Source: UBA10649 sp044233495
GTDB lineage: Bacteria > Actinomycetota > Actinomycetes > S36-B12
Direction: 5' to 3'
Length of the DNA: 8,878 nt
Assembly: GCA_044233495.1 (NCBI GenBank)
Contig: JBIIJX010000101.1
Location: 1 to 8,878 of the forward strand
A model generated the notes under the pieces. The model saw only the letters and a program-made list of their open reading frames with translations, was not told the DNA's origin and searched no databases. The first letter of the stretch is position 1, and each line of letters begins with the position of its first letter. Of the stretch, positions 1 to 5,892 are shown one piece after another. Made by a program: the position numbers and the translations under genes.

Positions 1-1406
1 CCGGTAGCCGGGCCTCCGGTGTCGGCGGCCGGTTCCGGGTCGTCCAGGGTGACGGCGGTCGGGCCGCCATCGGCGATCCCGATCGCCTCGGCCACGTCGG
101 CAGGCAGGGCCTCCTGCGTGTTCGCAGCGGGTGCCGTCACGAGCGAGATCCCGATCGTGACGACGATGGCCACGAAGGCTGCGACGATGACGGACCCTTG
201 CGCGGTCAGCCGGCGGCGTGCCTCGCCTGTCGCCGTGCGCCAGCGGTGCACCCAGCGATCGATGGCCCCGCGGCGGATCGGCATCTCGACGAATCGGAAG
301 CTCAGCTCCGCGACTCCGATGGTCAGTCCGAGCCGCACGGCCAGCAGCGGAAGCCCGTCGAACGGCACATCGAGCCCGGGCCGGGTCAGCATGAAGATGG
401 GCCAGTGCCACAGGTAGAGCCCGTACGACCGCTGGCCCAGATATCGCCAAGGCTGTGCGCCCATCCATCGCCCCAGCGAAGACGCAGGGTGCGTGGCCAC
501 GGCGATGAGCACGGCCACCACGAGAGCGAGCCCGAGGAACCCGCCGCGCTGGTACAGCCATGGAGTGAACTCGCCGACGAAGAGGAAGAACCAGACGATC
601 GTCAGGAGCGCTGCGATCCCCAAGGCCGTGATGATCACCCGCGAGACCCTCGGGATGTTCGCACGCAGCTGACCGGGGCGCCAGGCGGTGGCGAGGGCCG
701 CTCCGACGAGCAGCCCCATGGCGTGCGCGTCAGTGCCGAAGTAGGCACGGCTGGGATCGGCGTACTCGGGGAACCCGTTGCTCACAGAGAGGTAGATCAT
801 CCACGCCGTCGAGGCGAGACCGAGGAGCAGCGCGACGACACGGACTCCGCGTCGACCCGCCGCTCGCATCGCCACGAACGCGAGGAGCGGCCACAGCAGG
901 TAGAACTGCTCCTCCACGGCGAGCGACCACAGGTGCTTGAGCAGCGGGGGCCGACCGATGAACTCGAAGTAGGAGGCGTCGTTGAGGACGTACCACCAGT
1001 TGTTGACGTAGAGCAGGGAAGCGACGATGTCGGCGCGCAGCAAGGCGGCGGCGTCGCGGAAGAACAGGCCGACCACTGCGGCGACGACGAGGAGCATGAG
1101 CACCAGGGCAGGAAGCAGGCGTCGTGCGCGGCCGAGGTAGAAGCGGCCGAACCTGATGCGCCCGGACCTGTCGTACTCCTCAAGTAACAGCGAGGTGATG
1201 AGGAAGCCGCTCAGCACGAAGAAGACATCGACCCCGAGGAAGCCGCCGCTGATCCAGGTGAGATCGGCGTGGTAGAGCAGTACGCCGATGACGGCCAGGG
1301 CCCGAATGCCGTCGAGGCCCGGCAGGTAGCCCATCTCGCCCTGGGAACGGCCGCGGTCCAGTCGCCACGGCACCGAGCTGGTGGTCGGCGTCAGGCTCGT
1401 GGGCAC
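1..1406 (-). CDS. Acyltransferase 3 family (OafA/YrhL-like) membrane O-acyltransferase, C-terminus cut by the window edge
   Basis: An integral membrane acyltransferase of the family that moves acyl (often acetyl) groups onto cell-surface sugars or lipids. About 468 residues are in the window with no stop, so the gene continues to the left. Visible hallmarks are LDGIRALAV followed by the first-helix LLYH (His46), VDVFFVLSGFLIT (about 59-71), HLWSLAVEEQFY (His158, Glu165/166), TDAHAMGLLVG (about 225-234), YLWHWP (about 331-336) and FVEMPIRRG (about 372-380). About ten hydrophobic helices precede a last one at about 404-424. A Pro/Ala/Asp-rich tail then begins; in family members this position is the linker to an extracytoplasmic SGNH hydrolase domain, so such a fusion is possible but unseen. 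The start is uncertain: GTG 1406 lies four codons after an in-frame TAG and has GGAGGG directly against it, too close for a normal ribosome site; ATG 1334, eight residues before the conserved core, is the alternative. The substrate is unknown. It lies 43 bp downstream of ccr on the same strand and may be co-transcribed, but has no obvious link to it. Confidence 0.9.
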   Translation of the reverse strand, partial: MPTSLTPTTSSVPWRLDRGRSQGEMGYLPGLDGIRALAVIGVLLYHADLTWISGGFLGVDVFFVLSGFLITSLLLEEYDRSGRIRFGRFYLGRARRLLPALVLMLLVVAAVVGLFFRDAAALLRADIVASLLYVNNWWYVLNDASYFEFIGRPPLLKHLWSLAVEEQFYLLWPLLAFVAMRAAGRRGVRVVALLLGLASTAWMIYLSVSNGFPEYADPSRAYFGTDAHAMGLLVGAALATAWRPGQLRANIPRVSRVIITALGIAALLTIVWFFLFVGEFTPWLYQRGGFLGLALVVAVLIAVATHPASSLGRWMGAQPWRYLGQRSYGLYLWHWPIFMLTRPGLDVPFDGLPLLAVRLGLTIGVAELSFRFVEMPIRRGAIDRWVHRWRTATGEARRRLTAQGSVIVAAFVAIVVTIGISLVTAPAANTQEALPADVAEAIGIADGGPTAVTLDDPEPAADTGGPAT

Positions 1407-1449
1407 CCCTCCATGCTAGGCGCACCTGCGCGGCGGGACCGTGCTCCGC

Positions 1450-2784
1450 TCAGGTGTTGCGGAAGCGGTTGATCGCCTGCTCGTGGCGGGCGCGCATCTC
1501 GGGGTCGGTGACACCCAGGCCCTCGGACGGGGCCAGGGTGAGGACACCGACCTTCCCCTGGTGGGCGTTGCGATGGACCTCATAGGCCGCCTGCCCGGCT
1601 TGCTCCAGGGGGAAGGACTTCGACACGGTCGGGTGGATCATCCCCTTGGCGACAAGGCGATTGGCTTCGTAGGCCTCACGGTAGTTCGCGAAGTGCGAGC
1701 CGACGATCCGCTTGAGGTTCATCCACAGGTACCGGTTGTCGTACTCATGCATGAAGCCGCTGGTCGAGGCGCAGGTCACGATGGTGCCACCCTTGCGCGT
1801 CACGTAGACGGACGCGCCGAAGGTCTCGCGTCCCGGGTGCTCGAACACGATGTCGACGTCGTCGCCTCCGGTCAGCTCGCGGATCCGCTTGCCGAGGCGC
1901 TGCCACTCCTTGGGGTCCTGGGTGTGCTCGTCCTTCCAGAACCTGTACCCCTCGGCGCTGCGGTCGATGACGAGTTCCGCGCCCATCGCGCGGGCGAGGT
2001 CGGCCTTCTCCGGGCTCGAGACGACGCAGACAGGGATGGCGCCGCCGTTAACCGCGTACTGCGTGGCGTAGGAGCCGAGCCCACCAGATGCCCCCCAGAT
2101 CAGGACGACGTCGCCCTGCTTCATGCCGGCACCGTTCCGCGACACCAACTGCCGGTAGGCGGTGGAGTTGACGAGCCCGGGCGAGGCGGCCTCCTCCCAG
2201 GTGAGGTGCGCGGGCTTGGGCAGGAGCTGGTTGGACTTCACCACCGCGAGCTCGGCGAGACCGCCGAAGTTCGTCTCGAATCCCCAGATCCGCTGCTCCG
2301 GATCCATCATCGTGTCGTTGTGACCCATCGGGGACTCCAGCTCCACGCTCAGGCAGTGCGCGACGACCTTGTCGCCGGGCTTCCACGCGTTGACCCCCGG
2401 TCCCACGCGCAGCACCACGCCGGCCGCGTCCGAGCCGATCACGTGGTAGGGCAGGTCGTGCCGCTTGGCGTCGGCATGTGTTCGGCCGTACTTCTCCAGG
2501 AACCCGAACGTCGAGACCGGCTCGAAGATGGACGTCCACACGGTGTTGTAGTTGATGCTCGACGCCATCACCGCGATCAGCGCCTCACCCGGAGCCAGTT
2601 CCGGGGTCGGCACCTCCTCCACATGCAAGGACTGACGCGGGTCCTTCTGCCCAGTCTCCATCCCGGCGAACATGTCCTGCTCGTCCCGGTGGACGGTCAC
2701 GGCGCGGTACGACTCGGGCACGGGAATGCTGGCGTAGTCCCCGAACTCGGCGTCCGTGAGGATCGCCTCCCGAATGCGCTCCAT
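1450..2784 (-). CDS. ccr: Crotonyl-CoA carboxylase/reductase
   Basis: Catalyses NADPH-dependent reductive carboxylation of crotonyl-CoA to (2S)-ethylmalonyl-CoA, the defining step of the ethylmalonyl-CoA pathway for acetyl-CoA assimilation; homologues also supply polyketide extender units. The 444-residue protein is a full-length medium-chain reductase: a GroES-like N-terminal part, then a Rossmann domain with the nucleotide motif GASGGLGSYA (231-240). The CO2-binding pocket described in Kitasatospora CCR (Asn81, Phe170, Glu171, His365) is present with a one-residue offset: Asn80 in SSINYN, Phe169-Glu170 in WGFETNFG, and His364 in GSHFANYRE. This argues for a real carboxylase rather than a simple enoyl reductase. 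The start ATG has AGGAGG six bases upstream. The epimerase gene lies upstream on the same strand, 197 bp away, supporting a role in primary C2 metabolism. The ethylmalonyl-CoA mutase gene that often accompanies ccr is not next to it; a membrane acyltransferase follows instead. Confidence 0.97.
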   Translation of the reverse strand: MERIREAILTDAEFGDYASIPVPESYRAVTVHRDEQDMFAGMETGQKDPRQSLHVEEVPTPELAPGEALIAVMASSINYNTVWTSIFEPVSTFGFLEKYGRTHADAKRHDLPYHVIGSDAAGVVLRVGPGVNAWKPGDKVVAHCLSVELESPMGHNDTMMDPEQRIWGFETNFGGLAELAVVKSNQLLPKPAHLTWEEAASPGLVNSTAYRQLVSRNGAGMKQGDVVLIWGASGGLGSYATQYAVNGGAIPVCVVSSPEKADLARAMGAELVIDRSAEGYRFWKDEHTQDPKEWQRLGKRIRELTGGDDVDIVFEHPGRETFGASVYVTRKGGTIVTCASTSGFMHEYDNRYLWMNLKRIVGSHFANYREAYEANRLVAKGMIHPTVSKSFPLEQAGQAAYEVHRNAHQGKVGVLTLAPSEGLGVTDPEMRARHEQAINRFRNT

Positions 2785-2790
2785 GACGGA

Positions 2791-2796
2791 CCTCCT
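2791..2796 (-). promoter_or_regulatory. Ribosome binding site of ccr
   Basis: AGGAGG on the minus strand, with six bases between it and ATG 2784. It is the only strong Shine-Dalgarno I see for any gene start in the window, and it fixes the ccr start. Confidence 0.85.
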
Positions 2797-2807
2797 GATC
2801 GACGGTG

Positions 2808-2844
2808 GCGCAGCCGGGCGCTGCGCGGGTCGCCGCGCTGCGGC
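2808..2844 (-). repeat. Two adjacent GC-rich inverted repeats in the ccr leader
   Basis: The first is a perfect 7-bp inverted repeat, GCGCAGC (2808-2814) and GCTGCGC (2820-2826), with a 5-base loop. The second is GCCGC (2832-2836) and GCGGC (2840-2844) with a 3-base loop. In a ccr transcript starting upstream, both hairpins would sit just before the ribosome site at 2791-2796, the nearer one 11 bases away. No U-run follows, so they do not look like intrinsic terminators. They could affect translation or mRNA stability, or be chance products of high GC. No named riboswitch is recognisable. The rest of the 195-bp gap between ccr and the epimerase holds no gene I can support. Confidence 0.4.
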
Positions 2845-2920
2845 AGGGATCAGCCGCCTGTCGACGCCGCGCCCATCGTTCCACGCCCGGTGCCGAGCGG
2901 CATCAGATGGTCGGGGAATC

Positions 2921-2962
2921 GCCGAGGGGCCTTGACTGCACGACGATCAGAGGCTTCTCGGC
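2921..2962. repeat. Inverted repeat downstream of the epimerase gene
   Basis: Arms at 2921-2932 and 2951-2962 pair as GCCGAG/CTCGGC, then two central positions, then GCCT/AGGC, around an 18-base loop. In plus-strand RNA the central positions form G-U pairs, giving a continuous 12-bp stem; in minus-strand RNA they are mismatches. It begins 18 bases past the epimerase stop, so it could be a weak terminator or processing hairpin between the epimerase and ccr. There is no T-run on either side. Confidence 0.3.
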
Positions 2963-2980
2963 ACGGGTGTGGAGGCGGGA

Positions 2981-3412
2981 CTAGTGGTGGCCGTCCGGGG
3001 CAGCCTGGACGAGTTCGATGAGCACCCCGCCGCAGTCCTTGGGGTGGCAGAAGTTGACGAGGGATCCGGCGGTGCCGCGCTTGGGCGAGTCGTAGAGCAC
3101 CCTGACGCCCGCGGCACGCAGCGCGTCGGCCGCAGCCTGGACGTCGTCGACGGCGTACGCCACCTGCTGGATGCCCGGCCCCGACCGGTCGAGGAACTTC
3201 GCGATGGTGGACTCGGGGGAAAGAGGGGCAAGCAGCTGAATGCACGACCCGGAGTCGCCGACGGCCAGCATCGCCTCGCGCACGCCCTGCTCCTCGTTCA
3301 CCTCCTCGTGCACCTTCGTCAGCCCGAACGCACGGCTGTAGAACTCGACGGCCGCGTCGAGATCGGGGACGGCGATGCCCACGTGGTCGATGCGGGTCAG
3401 CAGGGAATCCAT
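2981..3412 (-). CDS. mce: Methylmalonyl-CoA / ethylmalonyl-CoA epimerase
   Basis: A vicinal-oxygen-chelate enzyme that interconverts the 2R and 2S epimers of methylmalonyl-CoA, and in ethylmalonyl-CoA pathway organisms also of ethylmalonyl-CoA, so it would connect CCR to the B12-dependent mutases. The 143-residue protein is normal length for the family and has two beta-alpha-beta-beta-beta modules. Expected metal ligands by family comparison: His10 in IDHVGIAV, Gln59 in CIQLLAP and Glu133 in LIELV. The fourth position, usually the second His of an HH pair, is Gln83 in GIQQVAY. NEEQGVREAML (39-49) and NFCHPKDCGGVLIEL (120-134) are also characteristic. ATG 3412 begins directly before the conserved TRIDH start of the fold; no Shine-Dalgarno is seen, so a leaderless start is possible. 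The gene diverges from meaB across 85 bp. Confidence 0.95.
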   Translation of the reverse strand: MDSLLTRIDHVGIAVPDLDAAVEFYSRAFGLTKVHEEVNEEQGVREAMLAVGDSGSCIQLLAPLSPESTIAKFLDRSGPGIQQVAYAVDDVQAAADALRAAGVRVLYDSPKRGTAGSLVNFCHPKDCGGVLIELVQAAPDGHH

Positions 3413-3418
3413 GGGTCT

Positions 3419-3424
3419 ATGTTG
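3419..3424 (-). promoter_or_regulatory. Possible -10 element for a leaderless mce transcript
   Basis: CAACAT on the minus strand lies exactly six bases before ATG 3412, the spacing expected if transcription starts at the A of ATG. It matches TATAAT at three of six positions, including the important second A and final T. No convincing -35 was found. The absence of a Shine-Dalgarno for mce is the main support. Confidence 0.2.
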
Positions 3425-3497
3425 TCATCACCAGAGCAGATCGGGAGTCGTGCATGTCCCTCGCAGGCGTGGCCGTGGTCACATCGGGGTGCGGCGG

Positions 3498-4433
3498 GTG
3501 AGCGCCGACCTCGACGCCCTGCTCGAGGGCGCCTGTGCCGGACGTCCGCGTGACGTCGCACGCCTGATCTCGCTGGTCGAGGATGATGCTCCGCAGGCGT
3601 CCATGCTGCTGCGGCGGTGCGCGACCCACCAGGGCCATGCGCGCGTCGTCGGGATCACCGGCCCCCCTGGAGCGGGCAAGTCGACCACGGTCACCGAGAT
3701 GGTCGCGAGCCTGCGAGCCCTCGGGCGACGGGTGGCCGTCCTGGCCGTCGATCCTTCCTCGCCATACTCCGGCGGTGCTCTCCTCGGCGACCGCATCCGC
3801 ATGCAGGAGCTGGCCACGGATCCCGGCGTCTTCATTCGTTCCATGGCGGCGCGTGGGCACCTCGGTGGCCTGGCGGCAACGACCTCCCAGGTCATCCGCG
3901 TGCTCGACGCCGTGGGGTTCGACGACGTCATCATCGAGACTGTCGGCGTCGGCCAGTCCGAAGTCGAGATCGCCGGGGTGTCCGACACCACGGTGGTTCT
4001 GCTGGCGCCCGGCATGGGCGACGGCGTGCAGGCGGTGAAGGCCGGGATCCTCGAGGTGGCCGACATCTTCGTCGTGAACAAGTCCGACCGCGAGGGTGCG
4101 GATCAGACTCTGCGCGACCTGCGCGCGATGCAGGCGCTGGCCCCCCACGGGGAGGCAGCCTGGGTTCCTCCGGTGATTCCTGCGGTGGCCGTCGAGGGAA
4201 CGGGCATCGCCGACCTTCTCGCGGCGATCGACGCCCACGGTGCATGGCTGGCGGAGACGGGCGAGGGGGTGCGCCGGGTTCAGCGGCGCACGCGCGAGGA
4301 GATCGCCGCGACGGCGCTGGCCCTTGCGCGCAGCCGCATGACACCGGCCCTGCTCGACCGGTTGGCGCAGGAGGTGCTGTCGGGGGACATCGACCCGCAG
4401 GCGGCGGCGGCCAGGCTGCTCGACGAGGTGTGA
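3498..4433 (+). CDS. meaB: MeaB-type GTPase, chaperone of a B12-dependent acyl-CoA mutase
   Basis: A G3E-family GTPase (MeaB/ArgK; human MMAA) that binds methylmalonyl-CoA mutase or a relative, gates cobalamin loading and protects the enzyme from inactivation. With GTG 3498 as start the protein has 311 residues: a short helical N-terminus, Walker A GPPGAGKS (55-62), the family stretch DPSSPYSGGALLGDR (85-99), the ETVGVGQSE region (147-155), the guanine-specificity motif NKSD (194-197), and a helical C-terminus rich in Ala and Arg that in homologues forms the dimer. The frame is open back to ATG 3375, but that would overlap mce and add an Arg-rich stretch unlike the family; GTG 3489 is a near alternative. 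No strong ribosome site supports any of these starts. It is divergent from mce and convergent with the Rrf2 gene (12 bp between stops). Its mutase partner is not in the window; next to ccr and mce it could serve methylmalonyl- or ethylmalonyl-CoA mutase. Confidence 0.93.
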   Translation: MSADLDALLEGACAGRPRDVARLISLVEDDAPQASMLLRRCATHQGHARVVGITGPPGAGKSTTVTEMVASLRALGRRVAVLAVDPSSPYSGGALLGDRIRMQELATDPGVFIRSMAARGHLGGLAATTSQVIRVLDAVGFDDVIIETVGVGQSEVEIAGVSDTTVVLLAPGMGDGVQAVKAGILEVADIFVVNKSDREGADQTLRDLRAMQALAPHGEAAWVPPVIPAVAVEGTGIADLLAAIDAHGAWLAETGEGVRRVQRRTREEIAATALALARSRMTPALLDRLAQEVLSGDIDPQAAAARLLDEV

Positions 4434-4445
4434 GGCGCGCGAGGG

Positions 4446-4913
4446 TCAGCGGCGCTGCCAGGCTCCCGGCTCAGCCAACAGCGAGGTGACGTCGTCGGGT
4501 AGGGCGCCGGCGGCGACGTCGGCCAGGGTCACCCCCTCGAGCACGTGGCGCATGGCAGCCCGCACGGCGACCCAGACCTCGCGCAGGTGCTCCGAGGCTC
4601 CCGAGTAGTCGAGGTCCTCCGGGCGCTGCCCGCGCACGGCGGCCAGCGGACCGTCCAGCGCTCGGACGACGTCGGCGATGGTGATGGACGACGGATCGCG
4701 GTCGAGGCGGTAGCCGCCCTCGGCGCCCCGCTGGCTCGCCACGATCCCCGCCTGCCGGAGCTGGCGCAGGATGCCCTCGAGGAACTTCATCGGGATGCCC
4801 TGGGATGACGCGATGATCTCGCCCTTGACCAGGCGGCTCGGGTCCGCTGCGTGGGACTGCGTCAGGAACATGAGCGCACGCATCCCGTAGTCGGCCTTGG
4901 CGGAGACGTGCAT
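4446..4913 (-). CDS. Rrf2-family transcriptional regulator without Fe-S cysteines
   Basis: A DNA-binding repressor or activator of the Rrf2 family (the family of IscR, NsrR and CymR). The 155-residue protein opens with MHVSAKADYGMRAL, the classic first helix. A winged helix follows: VKGEIIASSQGIP (29-41), FLEGILRQLRQAGIVASQRG (44-63) and GGYRL (66-70). Next come the TIADVVRALDGPL helix (78-90) and a C-terminal dimer helix around 107-126. There is no cysteine anywhere, so it is not an IscR/NsrR-type Fe-S sensor; the effector is unknown. The frame is open upstream to 5723, but that stretch lies antisense to the thioredoxin gene and has no family similarity, so ATG 4913 is the start. There is no ribosome site at proper spacing; a leaderless promoter is plausible. 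It diverges from the thioredoxin gene across 84 bp, so that gene and itself are the obvious candidate targets (inference). Confidence 0.93.
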   Translation of the reverse strand: MHVSAKADYGMRALMFLTQSHAADPSRLVKGEIIASSQGIPMKFLEGILRQLRQAGIVASQRGAEGGYRLDRDPSSITIADVVRALDGPLAAVRGQRPEDLDYSGASEHLREVWVAVRAAMRHVLEGVTLADVAAGALPDDVTSLLAEPGAWQRR

Positions 4914-4915
4914 CG

Positions 4916-4937
4916 CCCCATTCTGGGGCCAATGGGG
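4916..4937. promoter_or_regulatory. Inverted repeat before the Rrf2 gene, possible autoregulatory operator
   Basis: CCCCATT (4916-4922) and AATGGGG (4931-4937) form a perfect 7-bp inverted repeat with an 8-base spacer. A second, nested one, CCCCA-TTC-TGGGG (4916-4928), shares the left arm. It begins 2 bases upstream of the Rrf2 start codon and covers the candidate -10, so a protein bound here would block that transcript. Rrf2 dimers bind imperfect palindromes of roughly this length, which makes autoregulation a reasonable inference, but nothing shows binding. Confidence 0.4.
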
Positions 4938-4948
4938 GACGATGGCAG
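4920..4948 (-). promoter_or_regulatory. Candidate leaderless promoter of the Rrf2 gene
   Basis: On the minus strand, CTGCCA (4943-4948; four of six to TTGACA) and CAGAAT (4920-4925; four of six to TATAAT) are separated by 17 bases. The -10 ends six bases before the A of ATG 4913, as expected for a leaderless mRNA. This fits the lack of a properly spaced Shine-Dalgarno. Confidence 0.35.
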
Positions 4949-4962
4949 GGCGACCCGCCACG

Positions 4963-4991
4963 TGGGCCGGCGGTGCCGGGTGCGCCACAAT
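4963..4991 (+). promoter_or_regulatory. Candidate leaderless promoter of the thioredoxin gene
   Basis: CACAAT (4986-4991; four of six to TATAAT) ends exactly six bases before ATG 4998. The best -35 at 17-base spacing, TGGGCC (4963-4968), is poor (three of six). No Shine-Dalgarno is seen for this gene. The arrangement mirrors that of the divergent Rrf2 gene. Confidence 0.25.
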
Positions 4992-4997
4992 GGCGGC

Positions 4998-5882
4998 ATG
5001 GCCGCATCGATCAATGCCAGAGGAGCCGTCGACCTCGGCGCGCTCGCCGCGAACAAGAGCAATCAGCAGAAGGCCGCCGCCGCCCTCGCCGCGGCGCCCC
5101 CCGGCGTCGTCGTCGATGTCACGGTGGGGACCTTCCAGGAGCGAGTCATCGACCAGTCGATGACCGTCCCTGTCGTGCTCGACCTGTGGGCGGAGTGGTG
5201 CGGTCCGTGCAAGCAGCTCTCGCCCATCCTGGAGAGGCTGGCCGCTGAGGGTGCCGGCAGCTGGGTGCTGGCGAAGGTCGATGTCGACGCGGAGCAGCAG
5301 ATCGCGGCAGCCTTCCAGGTCCAGTCGATCCCCTCGGTCTTCGCCGTGATCAAGGGTCAGCCGATTCCGCTGTTCCAGGGAGCGCTTCCGGAAGCCCAGA
5401 TCCGGCAGTTCCTGGAGGAGCTGCTGAAGGTGGCTGCCGAGCAGGGCGTGTCGGGGACCATCTCCGCCGGCGAGGCCCCGCCGGAACCGGACCAGGCCCC
5501 TCCCGGCGACCCCCGTTTCGAGGCCGCGTACACCGCCATCGAGCAGGGCGACTGGTCGGCGGCCCGTGCCGCGTACGACGCTGTGCTCGCGGCCACGCCG
5601 AGTGACCCGGATGCCCTGGCGGGACGCGCGATCGTCGATCTGTACCAGCGCACGGAGGGCCGGGAGGCAGCGGCTGAGCTGACGCCGCTCGACCAGGCTG
5701 ATGATGCTGCGCTCCGGGGCCAATGGGAGGACGCATTCGCGCTGGCCATCGCCGCGGTGCGTGACGCGTCCGGCGATGAGCGGGAGGCCGCCCGGGCGCG
5801 AGTCCTGGAGTTCTTCCTGATCGCCGGTGATGATCCCTCGGTGCCGCGGGCGCGCACGGCACTGGCCAGCGCGCTGTTCTGA
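4998..5882 (+). CDS. Thioredoxin-TPR protein of the CnoX/YbbN type
   Basis: A probable cytoplasmic redox co-chaperone: homologues in the CnoX/YbbN group combine a thioredoxin fold with TPR repeats and hold oxidation-damaged proteins for refolding. The 294-residue protein (E. coli CnoX is about 284) has an Ala-rich N-terminal extension of about 40 residues, then a thioredoxin domain at about 42-145 with WAEWCGPCKQL (64-74; active-site Cys68 and Cys71) and the cis-proline in SIPSV (Pro112). A Pro-rich linker (about 158-171) leads to TPR-like helices, the clearest at about 171-205, and a helical C-terminal domain to the end. The complete CGPC motif predicts real disulfide exchange, unlike E. coli CnoX, which I recall lacks it. 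There is no signal peptide. ATG 4998 precedes the family-type N-terminus. It is divergent from the Rrf2 gene and convergent with glgB, with only 10 bp between stops. I recall a similar gene beside glgB/glgE in M. tuberculosis. Confidence 0.92.
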   Translation: MAASINARGAVDLGALAANKSNQQKAAAALAAAPPGVVVDVTVGTFQERVIDQSMTVPVVLDLWAEWCGPCKQLSPILERLAAEGAGSWVLAKVDVDAEQQIAAAFQVQSIPSVFAVIKGQPIPLFQGALPEAQIRQFLEELLKVAAEQGVSGTISAGEAPPEPDQAPPGDPRFEAAYTAIEQGDWSAARAAYDAVLAATPSDPDALAGRAIVDLYQRTEGREAAAELTPLDQADDAALRGQWEDAFALAIAAVRDASGDEREAARARVLEFFLIAGDDPSVPRARTALASALF

Positions 5883-5892
5883 TCCGGAGGGG

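Noticed and set aside
198..1187. Plus-strand open frame of 329 codons opposite the acyltransferase
   Set aside because: The minus strand carries all acyltransferase 3 motifs continuously through this stretch; the plus frame is a charged, low-complexity shadow.
1441..3021. Plus-strand open frame of 526 codons opposite ccr
   Set aside because: It lies antisense to a gene with every expected catalytic residue, has no recognisable domain, and is rich in Arg, Gly, Val and His as expected for the complement of a high-GC gene.
3375..3497. Longer MeaB starting at ATG 3375
   Set aside because: It would overlap the start of mce on the opposite strand and add 41 residues with an Arg-rich stretch absent from the family; the MeaB-like helix begins right after GTG 3498.
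4914..5723. In-frame upstream extension of the Rrf2 gene, giving a 425-residue protein
   Set aside because: The extra part is entirely antisense to the thioredoxin-TPR gene and has no family similarity; the Rrf2 fold begins at ATG 4913.
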